Source: Nitrospiraceae bacterium
Lineage (GTDB): Bacteria > Nitrospirota > Nitrospiria > Nitrospirales > UBA8639
Assembly: GCA_020632595.1 (NCBI GenBank)
Contig: JACKFF010000015.1
Coordinates: 1-64,000, forward strand
Reading direction: 5' to 3'
Length of the DNA: 64,000 nt
The translations under genes and the position numbers were made by a program. A model generated the notes under the pieces. It saw only the letters and a program-made list of their open reading frames with translations, ran no database searches and was not told the origin of the DNA. Below, one piece after another: positions 28,259 through 36,430 of the stretch (the stretch's first letter is position 1; the number at the start of each line of letters is the position of its first letter).

Positions 28259-28669
28259 TCAGTACCCCCGCCCGGTGCTCCCGCCTTTCATGCTGCCTAA
28301 TGGAAGGGCATCGTAGCGTGCCTTCAGATCCGGATGTTCACTGAGATACCCCTTTACGGCGGCATCATCGGCAAAGACCTCAGGGCTGCGCTGGCGATAT
28401 TCCTCGATCGTCAAATCATGTGTTGCCAATAATGCACTGAGTTTTGTATTGATATCCGCGCCCATTTCCTTCATGGCTTCCGGTGACGGCCGTTGACCTT
28501 CTCCGTACCCCTTGCCACCCTTAAAATAGTTCGTCATCATTTCGCCGATCTCAATACGGGCCTTCACGTATTTCTCTACCTCCGCCGGTTCTGTGGCTAA
28601 CCCGGTTCCCGCGAAGAGGGCAACACTCAAAGACATGCCGATCATCATGCGTAATAGATTCATGGTCAT
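28259..28669 (-). CDS. Exported hypothetical protein, 136 aa
   Basis: A signal peptide (about residues 1-25, ending near GLATEPAE) is followed by a helical periplasmic protein, ending in a Gly/Ser-rich tail (GSMKGGSTGRGY). I know no functional family. The ribosome site AAGGAAA precedes ATG 28669. A fragment of a related gene, covering the sequence matching HDLTIEEYRQRSPEVF, survives at 33841-33895, so a second copy once existed. Confidence 0.65.
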   Translation of the reverse strand: MTMNLLRMMIGMSLSVALFAGTGLATEPAEVEKYVKARIEIGEMMTNYFKGGKGYGEGQRPSPEAMKEMGADINTKLSALLATHDLTIEEYRQRSPEVFADDAAVKGYLSEHPDLKARYDALPLGSMKGGSTGRGY

Positions 28670-28787
28670 GATTTCCTTTCAGAATGTGAAAATAAAAGAT
28701 TGGTACCGTTCAGGCCATTTCCTCATAGCATCGCCGTCCAAGGTCTTGTGTGTCAATCCGCGCAGACAGTGTGTGCCGTGCGGGTGC

Positions 28788-29966
28788 TCATACCGGATCG
28801 TATTGACAGAGGAGGTGCATGACGATGCGCACCAACACGTCCTTTTCTTCCTGGCGGCTTTCCGCGATCATCAGGGTCATGGCCACGAGTGCGGCATCCG
28901 AAATCAAACGCGCCCCGGCGGCATTGGTCAGGACTCTATTGCGTTCCAGAAAGGGAGTGTTGAATAATTAAAATTAACAAGGACAAATTTGCCCAGGATT
29001 AGATTACTCATCAAAGGCTCCGGGTCGGTTCAAAAAAGTCCGTCCAGCAAGGACGCAGCCGTTTTTACGCGCGGAGCGTACGCTGAGTACGTGAGCACGG
29101 AAAAATGGCGAGAACGCCGCTGGCGGCTTTTTTCAACAGACCCAGAAACCAAAGAAATAACGCAGCCGCGATACGCTTGTTTCCATCCACAAAGGAGTGG
29201 TTTTTCACCAGGAAATAAAGTAAGTGGCCTCTTCTCCCTCTAAGTTGGGATAGAGATCCTGCCCACCGAACGTTTGCATTATCGCTTGCAGGCTACTGTG
29301 CAGGCTTTCATCTTTTTCCTGCGCAAAGATGGCCGAATCCCCAAATCGTTCTCGCAAACGATCCACCATGCCAATGGCTTCCTCATAGGTTAAGGCGTAA
29401 CGTGTCTGGCTTCCTGCCATGGAGGCGGGCACCCGTTGGTGGTCATATTCGTCAAGCAGATCCAGCGCCCGGCTATACTCGCTTACCATGTGGAGAAGCG
29501 CGGTGGCCTCATCGCCGGAAAGATCCCGGCGTTCCGCCATGGTCGCCACCAGCCGGACCGTCGGCTGGAGTTCCTCCAGCCGAGCCTGGTTGACGGAGTA
29601 GCCCTTCACCAGATGATCACGCAATATCTGTGTTGCCAAAATGCGGAATTGGGTGCCGCGTTTGGAGTTGACGCGGTAGCCGACGGAGATAATGGCGTCC
29701 AGGTTGTAGTGCTTGATCGTGCGAGTGACTCGTCGTTTGCCTTCCATTTGAACTACCGAGGAATCCTCGGCAGTTGCCGATTCTTCCAGTTCACCTTCGT
29801 GAAAGATGTTCTTCAAATGTAAGCCGATGTTGTCCGTGGATGTATCGAATAGCTCTGAAATTTGCCGTTGCGTAAGCCAGACGGACTCCTGCTCAAGTCG
29901 CACGTCCACCCGGATTTCGCCGTCCGGGGTCACATAAACGACAATTTCTTCGCCTGCCGTGCTCAT
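28788..29966 (-). pseudogene. RhuM family virulence protein gene, frameshifted and split by element B
   Basis: The N-terminal 251 codons (29966 to about 29226) give a typical RhuM start: EEIVVYVTPDGEIRVDVRLE, then WLTQRQISELF and YRVNSKRGTQFRILA. A one-base C deletion near 29226 shifts the frame and gives a stop at 29205. In the other frame the family continues as YFLVKNHSFVDGNKRIAA, then LFLWFL. There the 191-bp element interrupts it at 29143. On the far side (28952-28788) the C-terminus resumes with LERNRVLTNAAGARLIS and TLMIAESRQEEKDVLVRIV. Removing the element and one copy of its 5-bp duplication joins both halves in frame. RhuM proteins are of unknown function and are often found in mobile or defence-linked loci. 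Confidence 0.85.
28953..29143 (+). mobile_element. 191-bp miniature transposable element, copy B
   Basis: It begins GGGAGTGTTGAA and ends TTCAACAGACCC, so the 12-bp ends are inverted repeats with two mismatches. The flanks carry a perfect 5-bp duplication AGAAA (28948-28952 and 29144-29148). It has the same length as copy A and is near-identical to it through the core, in opposite orientation. It sits inside the rhuM gene, which proves movement: the interrupted protein reads on at both sides. It has no open frame of its own. The 3' end CGGCTTTTTTC may act as a transcription terminator. Confidence 0.92.
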
Positions 29967-30190
29967 GCGTAGAGTCTCTCAGAATGTAGTAAGAAAAGTT
30001 GGTTGGTCGAGTCGGGCTCAATATACCATCTCGACCGGATGTCGTGCAGGTTAGGCTTCATTCACACGAAATGTTTTTTGCGGAAAAAGAGCAGTATTTT
30101 GTTTTGAAACCTTTAGTGCAGATAACAGCTTTGAGGGGAGAAAGGCAGGGTCCAAAGTGACAACAGGATTAATGAATTCCCCTGGTCCGG

Positions 30191-30403
30191 TTATCTGTCC
30201 GTGACGAGTTCAGCTTCCAGGGGATGATCTTTTTGAAAACGGCTGACACCAAAAACGCTAAATCCCAATACATGGCCTTGTTCATCGACGCGCTCCATGA
30301 CCGCCTCATGACCGGTAGGACGCAGAAATCCGGGGCAGTCTTTAAATTGGACTTCCAAAAAGTCCCCTTCCGGATCGAACCACACTTTTACTTTTTCGGC
30401 CAT
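30191..30403 (-). CDS. DUF2283 domain protein
   Basis: This 70-residue product matches the DUF2283 pattern: VWFDPEGDFLEVQF, then AVMERVDEQGHVLGFSVFGVS. Members are small and often sit beside small toxin-like genes, so an antitoxin-like role is often suspected but not shown. GGAG precedes ATG 30403 by 8 nt. It overlaps by about 16 bp the degraded toxin-like gene upstream, so the two were once co-translated. With that partner dead, this may be an orphan. Confidence 0.8.
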   Translation of the reverse strand: MAEKVKVWFDPEGDFLEVQFKDCPGFLRPTGHEAVMERVDEQGHVLGFSVFGVSRFQKDHPLEAELVTDR

Positions 30404-30700
30404 ATGGTTGCTCCGTCGTTGAGTTGTTCGGTTTTATAATAAGCCGTCACAACAAACGCATCGTCTGTGCCAGACTTTACCACGACACAGAGCCATTTCC
30501 CACGCACTCGTGTCTTGGCATAAAATTCGTAAAATAATTGACAGAGGCTTCCGATCGAGAGGGCCGAACTTCGGCCGAAGCTGAAGGAACGCGTTCAATT
30601 TCTGTCCCCCTGTCGGCCATTTTTTTGGTTGAAGAATGTGGGCCACACGCTCATTCGTGAGCCTCACACTTCGTCCGAAACAATCTTGAATGGTTTTCAC
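30388..30700 (-). pseudogene. Degraded toxin-like gene partnered with DUF2283
   Basis: The gene starts at 30700 with a GTG and an intact N-terminus (MKTIQDCFGRSVRLTNERVA, HIL). It then breaks at a run of seven T on the plus strand (30620-30626). Later pieces of the same protein lie in other frames: EIERV in one, and CQLFYEFYAKTRVRGKW then LCVVVKSGTDDAFVVTAYYK in a third. At least three frameshifts are therefore present. The last frame ends at 30388 inside the DUF2283 gene. Proteins of this shape are small, toxin- or nuclease-like partners of DUF2283. That function is inference from the pairing; the frame breaks are directly visible. Confidence 0.65.
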
Positions 30701-31169
30701 ACTCTTCTTTTGTGGCCGGTCTTTCCGTCGGCTGCAATTGCTGAATTTTTTGCAACGGTTGCCTCTCGCTCCAGCTCACCAGAATTGAACTCAGTCCGTA
30801 AATGTACCTTTTTCTTCCATTGATCCATGAACGACTTTTTCGTGGGGTTCGCTGGATCTTGTCTGTCCAATGGAATGCAAACGAAGTATTTTTTAAGATT
30901 AGGGTGTGTTTTTAAGGCAGACTCAAAAGATTTCTTTAATTGACTCCACTGAGGATTCCCCATGGATGAAAAATATTTGGCTTGCCAACCATACTCCTCC
31001 CCATTTTCCAAAATGCAATCAGCTTCTACCCCTCCGTCAGGCGCAGCAACACGATAGAATTCTTTTTTCCTTCAATATCCTCTTCCCTTGCTAACTGGCA
31101 CACCAACTCTTCAACGGCATTATTTTGAGAATTATTGAATGACTTTATATCTTCCCACCTTAATGACAT
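30697..31169 (-). pseudogene. Remnant of an antiviral STAND-type protein: N-terminal nuclease domain
   Basis: Reading starts at ATG 31169 (MSLRWEDIKSFNNSQNNAVEE), shifts frame in an A/T run near 31063-31068, then continues as EFYRVAAPDGGVEADCILE and GEEYGWQAKYFSSMGNPQWSQ. The E-x-D then Q-x-K arrangement (VEAD, WQAK) and the following HPNLKKYFVCIPLD resemble the PD-(D/E)xK nuclease domain at the N-terminus of large antiviral STAND (Avs-type) ATPases. The expected 1000 or more downstream residues are missing: the sequence runs out about 95 residues later into unrelated sequence. I read this as the stub of a lost defence gene. The nuclease-like region is visible; the Avs assignment is from memory of the family. 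Confidence 0.6.
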
Positions 31170-31452
31170 AAGTTTTCCTAAACTGAGTTAATTTATAAAA
31201 CGAATAGTTAGTCTTATCTGCAGAAAATCTTGATTAATGACTGAATTGAGGGAAGTAACGAACTACAAGACTAAGAAGAATCTTGCCAGAAGCAAACAAG
31301 AATGACCAGGCTAAAGGCTCACAAAATTAATTAATATTTGAGATCGATATCCGACAACCAATGCCGGGGATGACGGAGGAGGAATCTTTGCCAATTGTGA
31401 GCGATGAAAGAAACGCATTTGTCCTGAGCGAGCATGAGATCCTGGGAGCACC

Positions 31453-31620
31453 GAAGGATCTCGCTGAACTGTGGGGGCTACGGGCTGGGCACAGATTCTT
31501 CGGCGTGGCCTCAGAATGACAACTTGAATGAGAAACGACTGGGGGATAAAAAGATCTCGCTGAGCTGTGGGGTCTTTCGACCTGGGCACAGATACCTTGC
31601 CTCTGTCTCAAAAAAACAAG
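31453..31620 (+). repeat. Dispersed dimeric repeat, locus 1
   Basis: Two tandem units (about 31453-31523 and 31551-31620, period 98 bp). The first runs from GAAGGATCTCGCTGA to CCTCAGAATGACAA, and the second starts AAAGATCTCGCTGAGCTGT. Within a unit GAAGGATCT can pair with AGATTCTTC, giving a hairpin. The same unit occurs at 33570, 37279, 48425 and 54919. It is non-coding and its role is unknown. Confidence 0.75.
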
Positions 31621-31682
31621 ATTGGGGGGAATTATTTTCGTGACGGGGAGGATCGTTTGAGGCCTTTGGTTGGGGATGATTT

Positions 31683-31865
31683 TTAAACGAGATTTTCTGC
31701 CGGCGGGAAACTCAGGCGTTGCTCAATTTTTGTGTCGGCCATGGGGTCATCTGCGAGATTGAAACCTTGAAAATTCATGAGATCAATGAAGCTTGCTAAC
31801 GGATTTTCGAGGGTGGAGTGTGGTCCCGGTTTGTCATCGGCGTGACTTCTTTCTGGATTCGATTT
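31683..31865 (-). other. Possible remnant open frame
   Basis: A minus-strand frame without an early start codon encodes about 60 residues, including ENPLASFIDLMNFQGFNL and IEQRLSFPPAENLV, before a stop at 31683. The composition looks protein-like, but the frame is open at its 5' end only back to a stop near 31880 and no ATG with a ribosome site is present. It may be the C-terminal remnant of a lost gene. No family is recognised. Confidence 0.3.
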
Positions 31866-32135
31866 TTGAAAGCCGGGTTTTTAGACGCTGATTTAAAGCC
31901 GGAAAGGAGAGTTTACAATAATTAGAAATGAGGCCAGGGACTTGAGGTTTGGCAGTGAGAACGAGGTGCAGATCATCTCCCGGGTTGATTTCACCTCAGT
32001 TGAAATGCGGGTTGTGCGTATGGTCTGTGCCGCGATATTTCTTGTGGCCGGCAAACCGGCCTATCTCTTGCACTCTGACTTCGGGAGGGAAATCGGCATG
32101 AAGCAATCGCATGCGCAGAACACGCATCTGTCCCA

Positions 32136-32342
32136 ATGGGAGGAGCTGTAGAGAAAACGTATTGTGGCGGTTGTCCGTTTGGCGCCCAGGCTGATTGTCC
32201 GGGAATGTCCGAATATATGGTCATCCGATTGTTGCCTCCGGTCAACGGGGAGGCGGCGGTGTGTGTGCCGGATAAGCCGGTTCCCCTGGAACGAAGATGG
32301 TGTAAGCCTGGGGTTCTCACCCCGCCAACCTTTCTCCAGTAG
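32136..32342 (+). CDS. Possible small Cys-containing protein, 68 aa
   Basis: The frame ends 7 bp before the start of the exported repeat protein, suggesting a transcription unit. The N-terminal part has a Cys cluster (YCGGCPFGAQADCPG) and a lone later Cys (CVPDKPVPLERRWC). It lacks a signal peptide and a good ribosome site. It could be a small metal-binding or redox protein, or chance. I recognise no family. Confidence 0.35.
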   Translation: MGGAVEKTYCGGCPFGAQADCPGMSEYMVIRLLPPVNGEAAVCVPDKPVPLERRWCKPGVLTPPTFLQ

Positions 32343-32349
32343 AGCGTCT

Positions 32350-33441
32350 ATGCGTCGAGTGCTCGTTTGCCTGTTTGTGCTGGTCTTCGTCACCGGACCT
32401 TCCGACGGAATGGCCCGGCGGGTGCATCTTTCCTCTGAACAGATCTCGCAGTTAGCTCAGATCCATATCCTTCTTCTTACTTCCAGCGTCAGGACGGAGG
32501 AGGGACTCGTTCAGTCGGAGGCATTGCATACTCTGGTTGCCAAGCGATTTCAAGAACTGGGATTTTCGGTCGTGAGCGATTCCTCAGCTTCGCATGATGT
32601 AGAGTTTCGCGTGTTTTGTGAGGAGCGGAAACGGTTTGTGGGAACCACACCCGGGGGTGGGGATGCGGAATTGGAGGAGGCCCCTGATCGTCTATGGAAT
32701 GGTCCGGCCTGCCGGTTCCGATATCATTTGAATGGTGTAGACCTGGGTTGGCTCACGGAGGTACGGGGTCCTTCTTCTGATGAGAAGCTCGGGTTCCGTG
32801 AGTCCGGGGAAGCCTTTGAAGAGAGTGCTGCCTTTGTCTCGCTGCTTCAAGAGGTGGCACGATCGGAGTTTCCGTTGCTGGCCATGGCTGATTGGGGACA
32901 TGCCTCACGGTTAGCCACGCTCCTGTTGGATCCTGACACCCCACCGGCTCAACAACAACTCATTGTCCAACAGTTGGCAGGTTTTTCCACCTCTACATTT
33001 CTTCCTAACCTGCTGACTGTTATTCAACGGCAGCATTTTCCGGTGGAAGCGGTTGAGGCCCTGGCATCCGCGGGAGAGGAAGGGTTGCCGCATCTTGTGG
33101 CCTTGTTTCAGGACCGGAACCAGTTGCCTATGATTCAGGCGTCCGCCGTCAGAGGGATTGGCCGGATTTATGGCACAACGGGAAACCGGGCTGCGTTTGA
33201 GCCGATGGTGGAGTATCTGGCAGAAGCGGTGGATACGATGGCCTCACCGGATGATATTGAGTTTCCGGTGCTCACGGCGGTGGTCTGGTCTCTGAGTAAA
33301 AGTCGGTCAGACCGGGTGCTCGGGCTCCTGCACCGTCTGCAAGCGAAAATCTGGATCTATCATGATCAGTCCGGGAACATGCAGGAACTTCGAGAAGCGG
33401 TCAGTGCCGTGTCAAAGTTTCTTGATCACGTGCAACTCTGA
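32350..33441 (+). CDS. Exported protein with HEAT-like repeats
   Basis: A 363-residue protein with an N-terminal signal peptide (about residues 1-21, RVLVCLFVLVFVTG). The C-terminal half contains helical repeats of the HEAT/PBS type: LLDPDTPPAQQQLIVQQLAG, then VEAVEALASAGEEGLPHLVALF, then IQASAVRGIGRIYG. The middle has a beta-rich segment with two Cys. Helical repeat proteins bind other proteins; no enzymatic motif is seen. ATG 32350 is chosen because the signal peptide starts there and an upstream extension to 32164 is not signal-like. Confidence 0.65.
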   Translation: MRRVLVCLFVLVFVTGPSDGMARRVHLSSEQISQLAQIHILLLTSSVRTEEGLVQSEALHTLVAKRFQELGFSVVSDSSASHDVEFRVFCEERKRFVGTTPGGGDAELEEAPDRLWNGPACRFRYHLNGVDLGWLTEVRGPSSDEKLGFRESGEAFEESAAFVSLLQEVARSEFPLLAMADWGHASRLATLLLDPDTPPAQQQLIVQQLAGFSTSTFLPNLLTVIQRQHFPVEAVEALASAGEEGLPHLVALFQDRNQLPMIQASAVRGIGRIYGTTGNRAAFEPMVEYLAEAVDTMASPDDIEFPVLTAVVWSLSKSRSDRVLGLLHRLQAKIWIYHDQSGNMQELREAVSAVSKFLDHVQL

Positions 33442-33569
33442 GGTGATGAGGTGTGGAAATACAGTATTAGGGATAAGGAAATTCCCGGCAAAGGCGAGTA
33501 GGAATGGTAAATTCAATAGATGGGTCCCAAATCAAATGTCGGGATGACGGAGAAGAGGTTTTGGAAAAC

Positions 33570-33722
33570 AAAGGCATCTTCAGGCTGGGCATAAATTCTT
33601 CGGCGTGGCTTCAGAATGACAAGGCGAGTGGGGGGACTGCCTAAAGGAATCTGAGGATCTCGGGGAATTGTGGAGTCTTTTGGCTGGGCTCAGATTCTTC
33701 GGCGTGGCCTCAGAATGACAAT
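33570..33722 (+). repeat. Dispersed dimeric repeat, locus 2
   Basis: Two units of the family described at 31453: about 33570-33622 (5' part missing) and 33652-33721. Both end GATTCTTCGGCGTGGC then TCAGAATGACA. It lies directly beside the gene fragments at 33753-33895. Confidence 0.7.
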
Positions 33723-33752
33723 GGGGTTCGGGAACAATTGGGGGACGTGTAT

Positions 33753-33835
33753 GACTTCGGACACGGTCCAGACTTGGGGGACACGTAGAGCATACGGTGG
33801 TTGGCCGTCAAAGATTACTCCCGGCGTTAACCGGC
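33753..33835 (-). pseudogene. Fragment of an amylo-alpha-1,6-glucosidase gene
   Basis: Read on the minus strand it encodes GVIFDGQPPYALRVP, then VWTVSEV. This matches GEIFDGQPPFAPRG, then AWTVAEV, near the C-terminus of the intact gene at 37533-39614. One residue is missing in the middle. The fragment is about 80 bp long, so it is debris of duplication or recombination, not a gene. Confidence 0.7.
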
Positions 33836-33840
33836 CCCTC

Positions 33841-33895
33841 CATCTTCAAACATCTCCGGACTGCGCCGGCCATATTCCTCAATCGCCAGATCATA
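33841..33895 (-). pseudogene. Fragment of the exported-protein gene at 28.3 kb
   Basis: It encodes YDLAIEEYGRRSPEMFED on the minus strand, against HDLTIEEYRQRSPEVFAD in the intact gene 28259-28669. Only about 18 codons remain, ending immediately beside the stop of the histidine kinase gene. It shows that a diverged paralogue once lay here. Confidence 0.7.
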
Positions 33896-33898
33896 CGG

Positions 33899-36430
33899 TC
33901 AGGTGTTTAATCCGATCACTTGATAGACGGAAAGAGGCTTTTGAATGCCTTTCAGTGCGAGTTCCCCGACCGGTTCGGTCGAGACCAGATTTCCGAGAAG
34001 GAAGGCGATCTGTTCCGGGACCAGGATTTGGCCGTGTTGGGCTTCGTTGCAGAGTCTGGATGCCAGATTGGTGACAGGGCCGATCGCGGCATAGTCCGTT
34101 CGTCCTTCAAATCCTATCGCACCGATCGTCGCATATCCGGTCGCAATACCGATGCCTATTCCGAGGGGAATGCCGCGTTTCTTCCATTGCTCTTCTAAAG
34201 AAAGGACTTCTTGTCGCATGGCGATTGCCATGCGCACCGCTTGTTCGGCGTGATTGGGACAGGGCTGCGGGTCGTTAAAATAGACCATGATGCCGTCGCC
34301 GGCAAATCGCTCAAGCGTTCCGCCATATTCCGAGATCAGGTAACCCATCGCCGCCTGGTATTCACGGAGGACGGCCATCACCTCTTCGGGAGCCACCGTT
34401 TCAGTAAAGGGTGTGAATCCTCGAAGATCGATAAAGAGCACGGTGATTTTGCTGCGATGCCCTTTCAGGAAATCCTCGTGGTCACCCGACATGATCATGT
34501 CGGCCAGATTTTGGGGTAAGAACCTGGCTAATTTTTCTTTCTGTAATTGCACGAGTTCCTGTTCTTGTGCGCGTGCTCGAATCAGGTTGCCGACGCGAGC
34601 CAGGAGTTCCGGTTCGTCGAAGGGTTTGGACAGATAATCGTCGGCTCCTGCTTCCAGACTTTCAATACGTGCTTCGGTCCCAGCGCGGGCTGTTAAGAAA
34701 ATCACGGGGGTCGATCGAAGAGTCTTATCGACTCGAACGGCTTTCAAAAGGTCCTGTCCGCTCATTTTCGGCATCATGACATCCGTCAGGATCAATGCCG
34801 GGCGCAAGTGTTGAGCTATCTCCAGAGCTTCCGCCCCGTCCCTGGCTACCATGATCTGATATTGTCTGTGCAATATTTTTTTGACGTACCCTCGCATATC
34901 GGCATTGTCGTCGACCACCAACACCAATGGGGCGTCCTTTTTTTCAGCGGGGGAAAGGAAGGACTCATCGTCTTTCTGTTCGTCTTCGGCTGGCCTGGGA
35001 AGAATGTCCCGGTCCTCCTCGTCATCTTGAATGGCAAGCATCTGGTCAGCGGTCACATTCCCGCGAGGCAACGTGATGGTAAATACGGAACCACGGCCGG
35101 GGTCGCTTTCCACCGCAATGGTTCCCCCATGCAGCATGACGATTTCCTTCACCAGGGCCAATCCGATCCCGCTGCCTTCATACCGCCTCGTGGCACTGCT
35201 TTCCACTTGAGTGAATCGGTCGAAGATTCGCCCTAATTGATCGGGTGGAATGCCGATGCCGTTGTCTTCAACCTCCAGTTCAATGAAATGTTCCTTGGTG
35301 GAGAGACGAATCCAGACCTGGCCTTCATGGGGATCGCTGAACTTGAAGGCGTTGGAGAGCAGGTTATACAGAACCTTTTTCATTTGGAGTGGATCGGCCT
35401 CCAAGGCCACCGGTTGCATGAGGCCTTTCACATGGATACGACGAGTCGGGCTGGAATCGAAGTTCATCACCACACTGCTCACGAGCCCAGCGAAATCCAT
35501 ACACCGTTTGTTTGGAGTGGTGCGACCGCTGTCGAATTTAGCCAGATCCAGCAACTCATTGATGAGAAACAAGAGTCTTGATGCATTCCGTAAGCCGGTC
35601 TGGACTACCTCTTTGGCTTCTGCGCCTAGTGCAGATTTCAAGAGAGTCTTAAATGCACCCACCGCCAGAGTGAGCGGCGTGCGAATTTCATGGCTGATAT
35701 TGGCGAAAAACTCACTTTTCAATCGATCCAGTTCGAGAAGTTTTTGATTAGAGGTCTCCAATTCAACCCTTGCCTTGCGCTCGAAGAGCCGTGCTTGAAA
35801 TTCGGCCCGCTGCAGTCGCTCGTAAAGGGAAACCGAGAAGAGTAAGGCGACACAGGTCCATACGAGGAAAAACGAGTTCTCAATGGCTGCATCGATATCA
35901 GCCGTCACAGAAGTCTTGAGAAAGTTCAGTCCGTAATACGCCACGAGCGTTCCGGCTTGAGCGATGAGATGACTTGGCCAGGACACCGGGACAATGACCG
36001 CTGCAGCCAGGAACACGAGATTGAGCCCGTTGTAATACTGGGCTGTGAATCCGCCAAGCACGACGGTCATCTGGACGATACACAGATTGCCAATCAATAC
36101 CCAAAGTATTAAGAACACATGTGGCGGGATTGCAGCAGGTTGGTACCTCACCAGCAGAAGGCATACGAGGAGCCCTAACTCCAAAATCGTGCGTATATCG
36201 AGGATAGCATTGAGATGTTCTCGATGGAGGAGGACGTCGGCCACAATGAACGCAGGGTTGGCGACCAAACCCAAAAGATAGAGCACGGTGAGACGTTCCC
36301 AGGCAAAGCGGGTGCACCAATTTGTGTAGGATTCAGGTTCATGGAGCTGCGAACTGTCTTCCTTGGTCTTTACGAGTGCCAGGAAAAAGTTGTGTACCGT
36401 TAACCCCGCTGATTCCTTCTGCTGCGCCAC
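33899..36430 (-). CDS. Hybrid histidine kinase with receiver and adenylate/guanylate cyclase domains
   Basis: A single 843-residue chain combines signal input with two outputs. Residues 45-205 hold about six membrane segments. The HisKA phosphoacceptor is H247 (FFANISHEIRTPL), and the ATPase domain has N-box, G1 and G2 motifs (NLLSNAFKF, EDNGIGIP, GSGIGLAL). A receiver follows with phosphoacceptor D550 (LILTDVMMPKMSG) and K602 region (DDYLSKPFDE). A class III cyclase domain at about 660-840 has metal Asp residues D668 (FIDLRGFT) and D712 (FAGDGIMVYF). It probably makes cAMP under control of a phosphorelay. The input signal is unknown. Start is GTG 36430. The stop abuts the fragment at 33895. 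Confidence 0.9.
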   Translation of the reverse strand: MAQQKESAGLTVHNFFLALVKTKEDSSQLHEPESYTNWCTRFAWERLTVLYLLGLVANPAFIVADVLLHREHLNAILDIRTILELGLLVCLLLVRYQPAAIPPHVFLILWVLIGNLCIVQMTVVLGGFTAQYYNGLNLVFLAAAVIVPVSWPSHLIAQAGTLVAYYGLNFLKTSVTADIDAAIENSFFLVWTCVALLFSVSLYERLQRAEFQARLFERKARVELETSNQKLLELDRLKSEFFANISHEIRTPLTLAVGAFKTLLKSALGAEAKEVVQTGLRNASRLLFLINELLDLAKFDSGRTTPNKRCMDFAGLVSSVVMNFDSSPTRRIHVKGLMQPVALEADPLQMKKVLYNLLSNAFKFSDPHEGQVWIRLSTKEHFIELEVEDNGIGIPPDQLGRIFDRFTQVESSATRRYEGSGIGLALVKEIVMLHGGTIAVESDPGRGSVFTITLPRGNVTADQMLAIQDDEEDRDILPRPAEDEQKDDESFLSPAEKKDAPLVLVVDDNADMRGYVKKILHRQYQIMVARDGAEALEIAQHLRPALILTDVMMPKMSGQDLLKAVRVDKTLRSTPVIFLTARAGTEARIESLEAGADDYLSKPFDEPELLARVGNLIRARAQEQELVQLQKEKLARFLPQNLADMIMSGDHEDFLKGHRSKITVLFIDLRGFTPFTETVAPEEVMAVLREYQAAMGYLISEYGGTLERFAGDGIMVYFNDPQPCPNHAEQAVRMAIAMRQEVLSLEEQWKKRGIPLGIGIGIATGYATIGAIGFEGRTDYAAIGPVTNLASRLCNEAQHGQILVPEQIAFLLGNLVSTEPVGELALKGIQKPLSVYQVIGLNT

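Noticed and set aside
24634..29143. A composite transposon formed by elements A and B
   Set aside because: No transposase in the bracketed block, each copy has its own separate 5-bp target duplication, and the genes inside look chromosomal.
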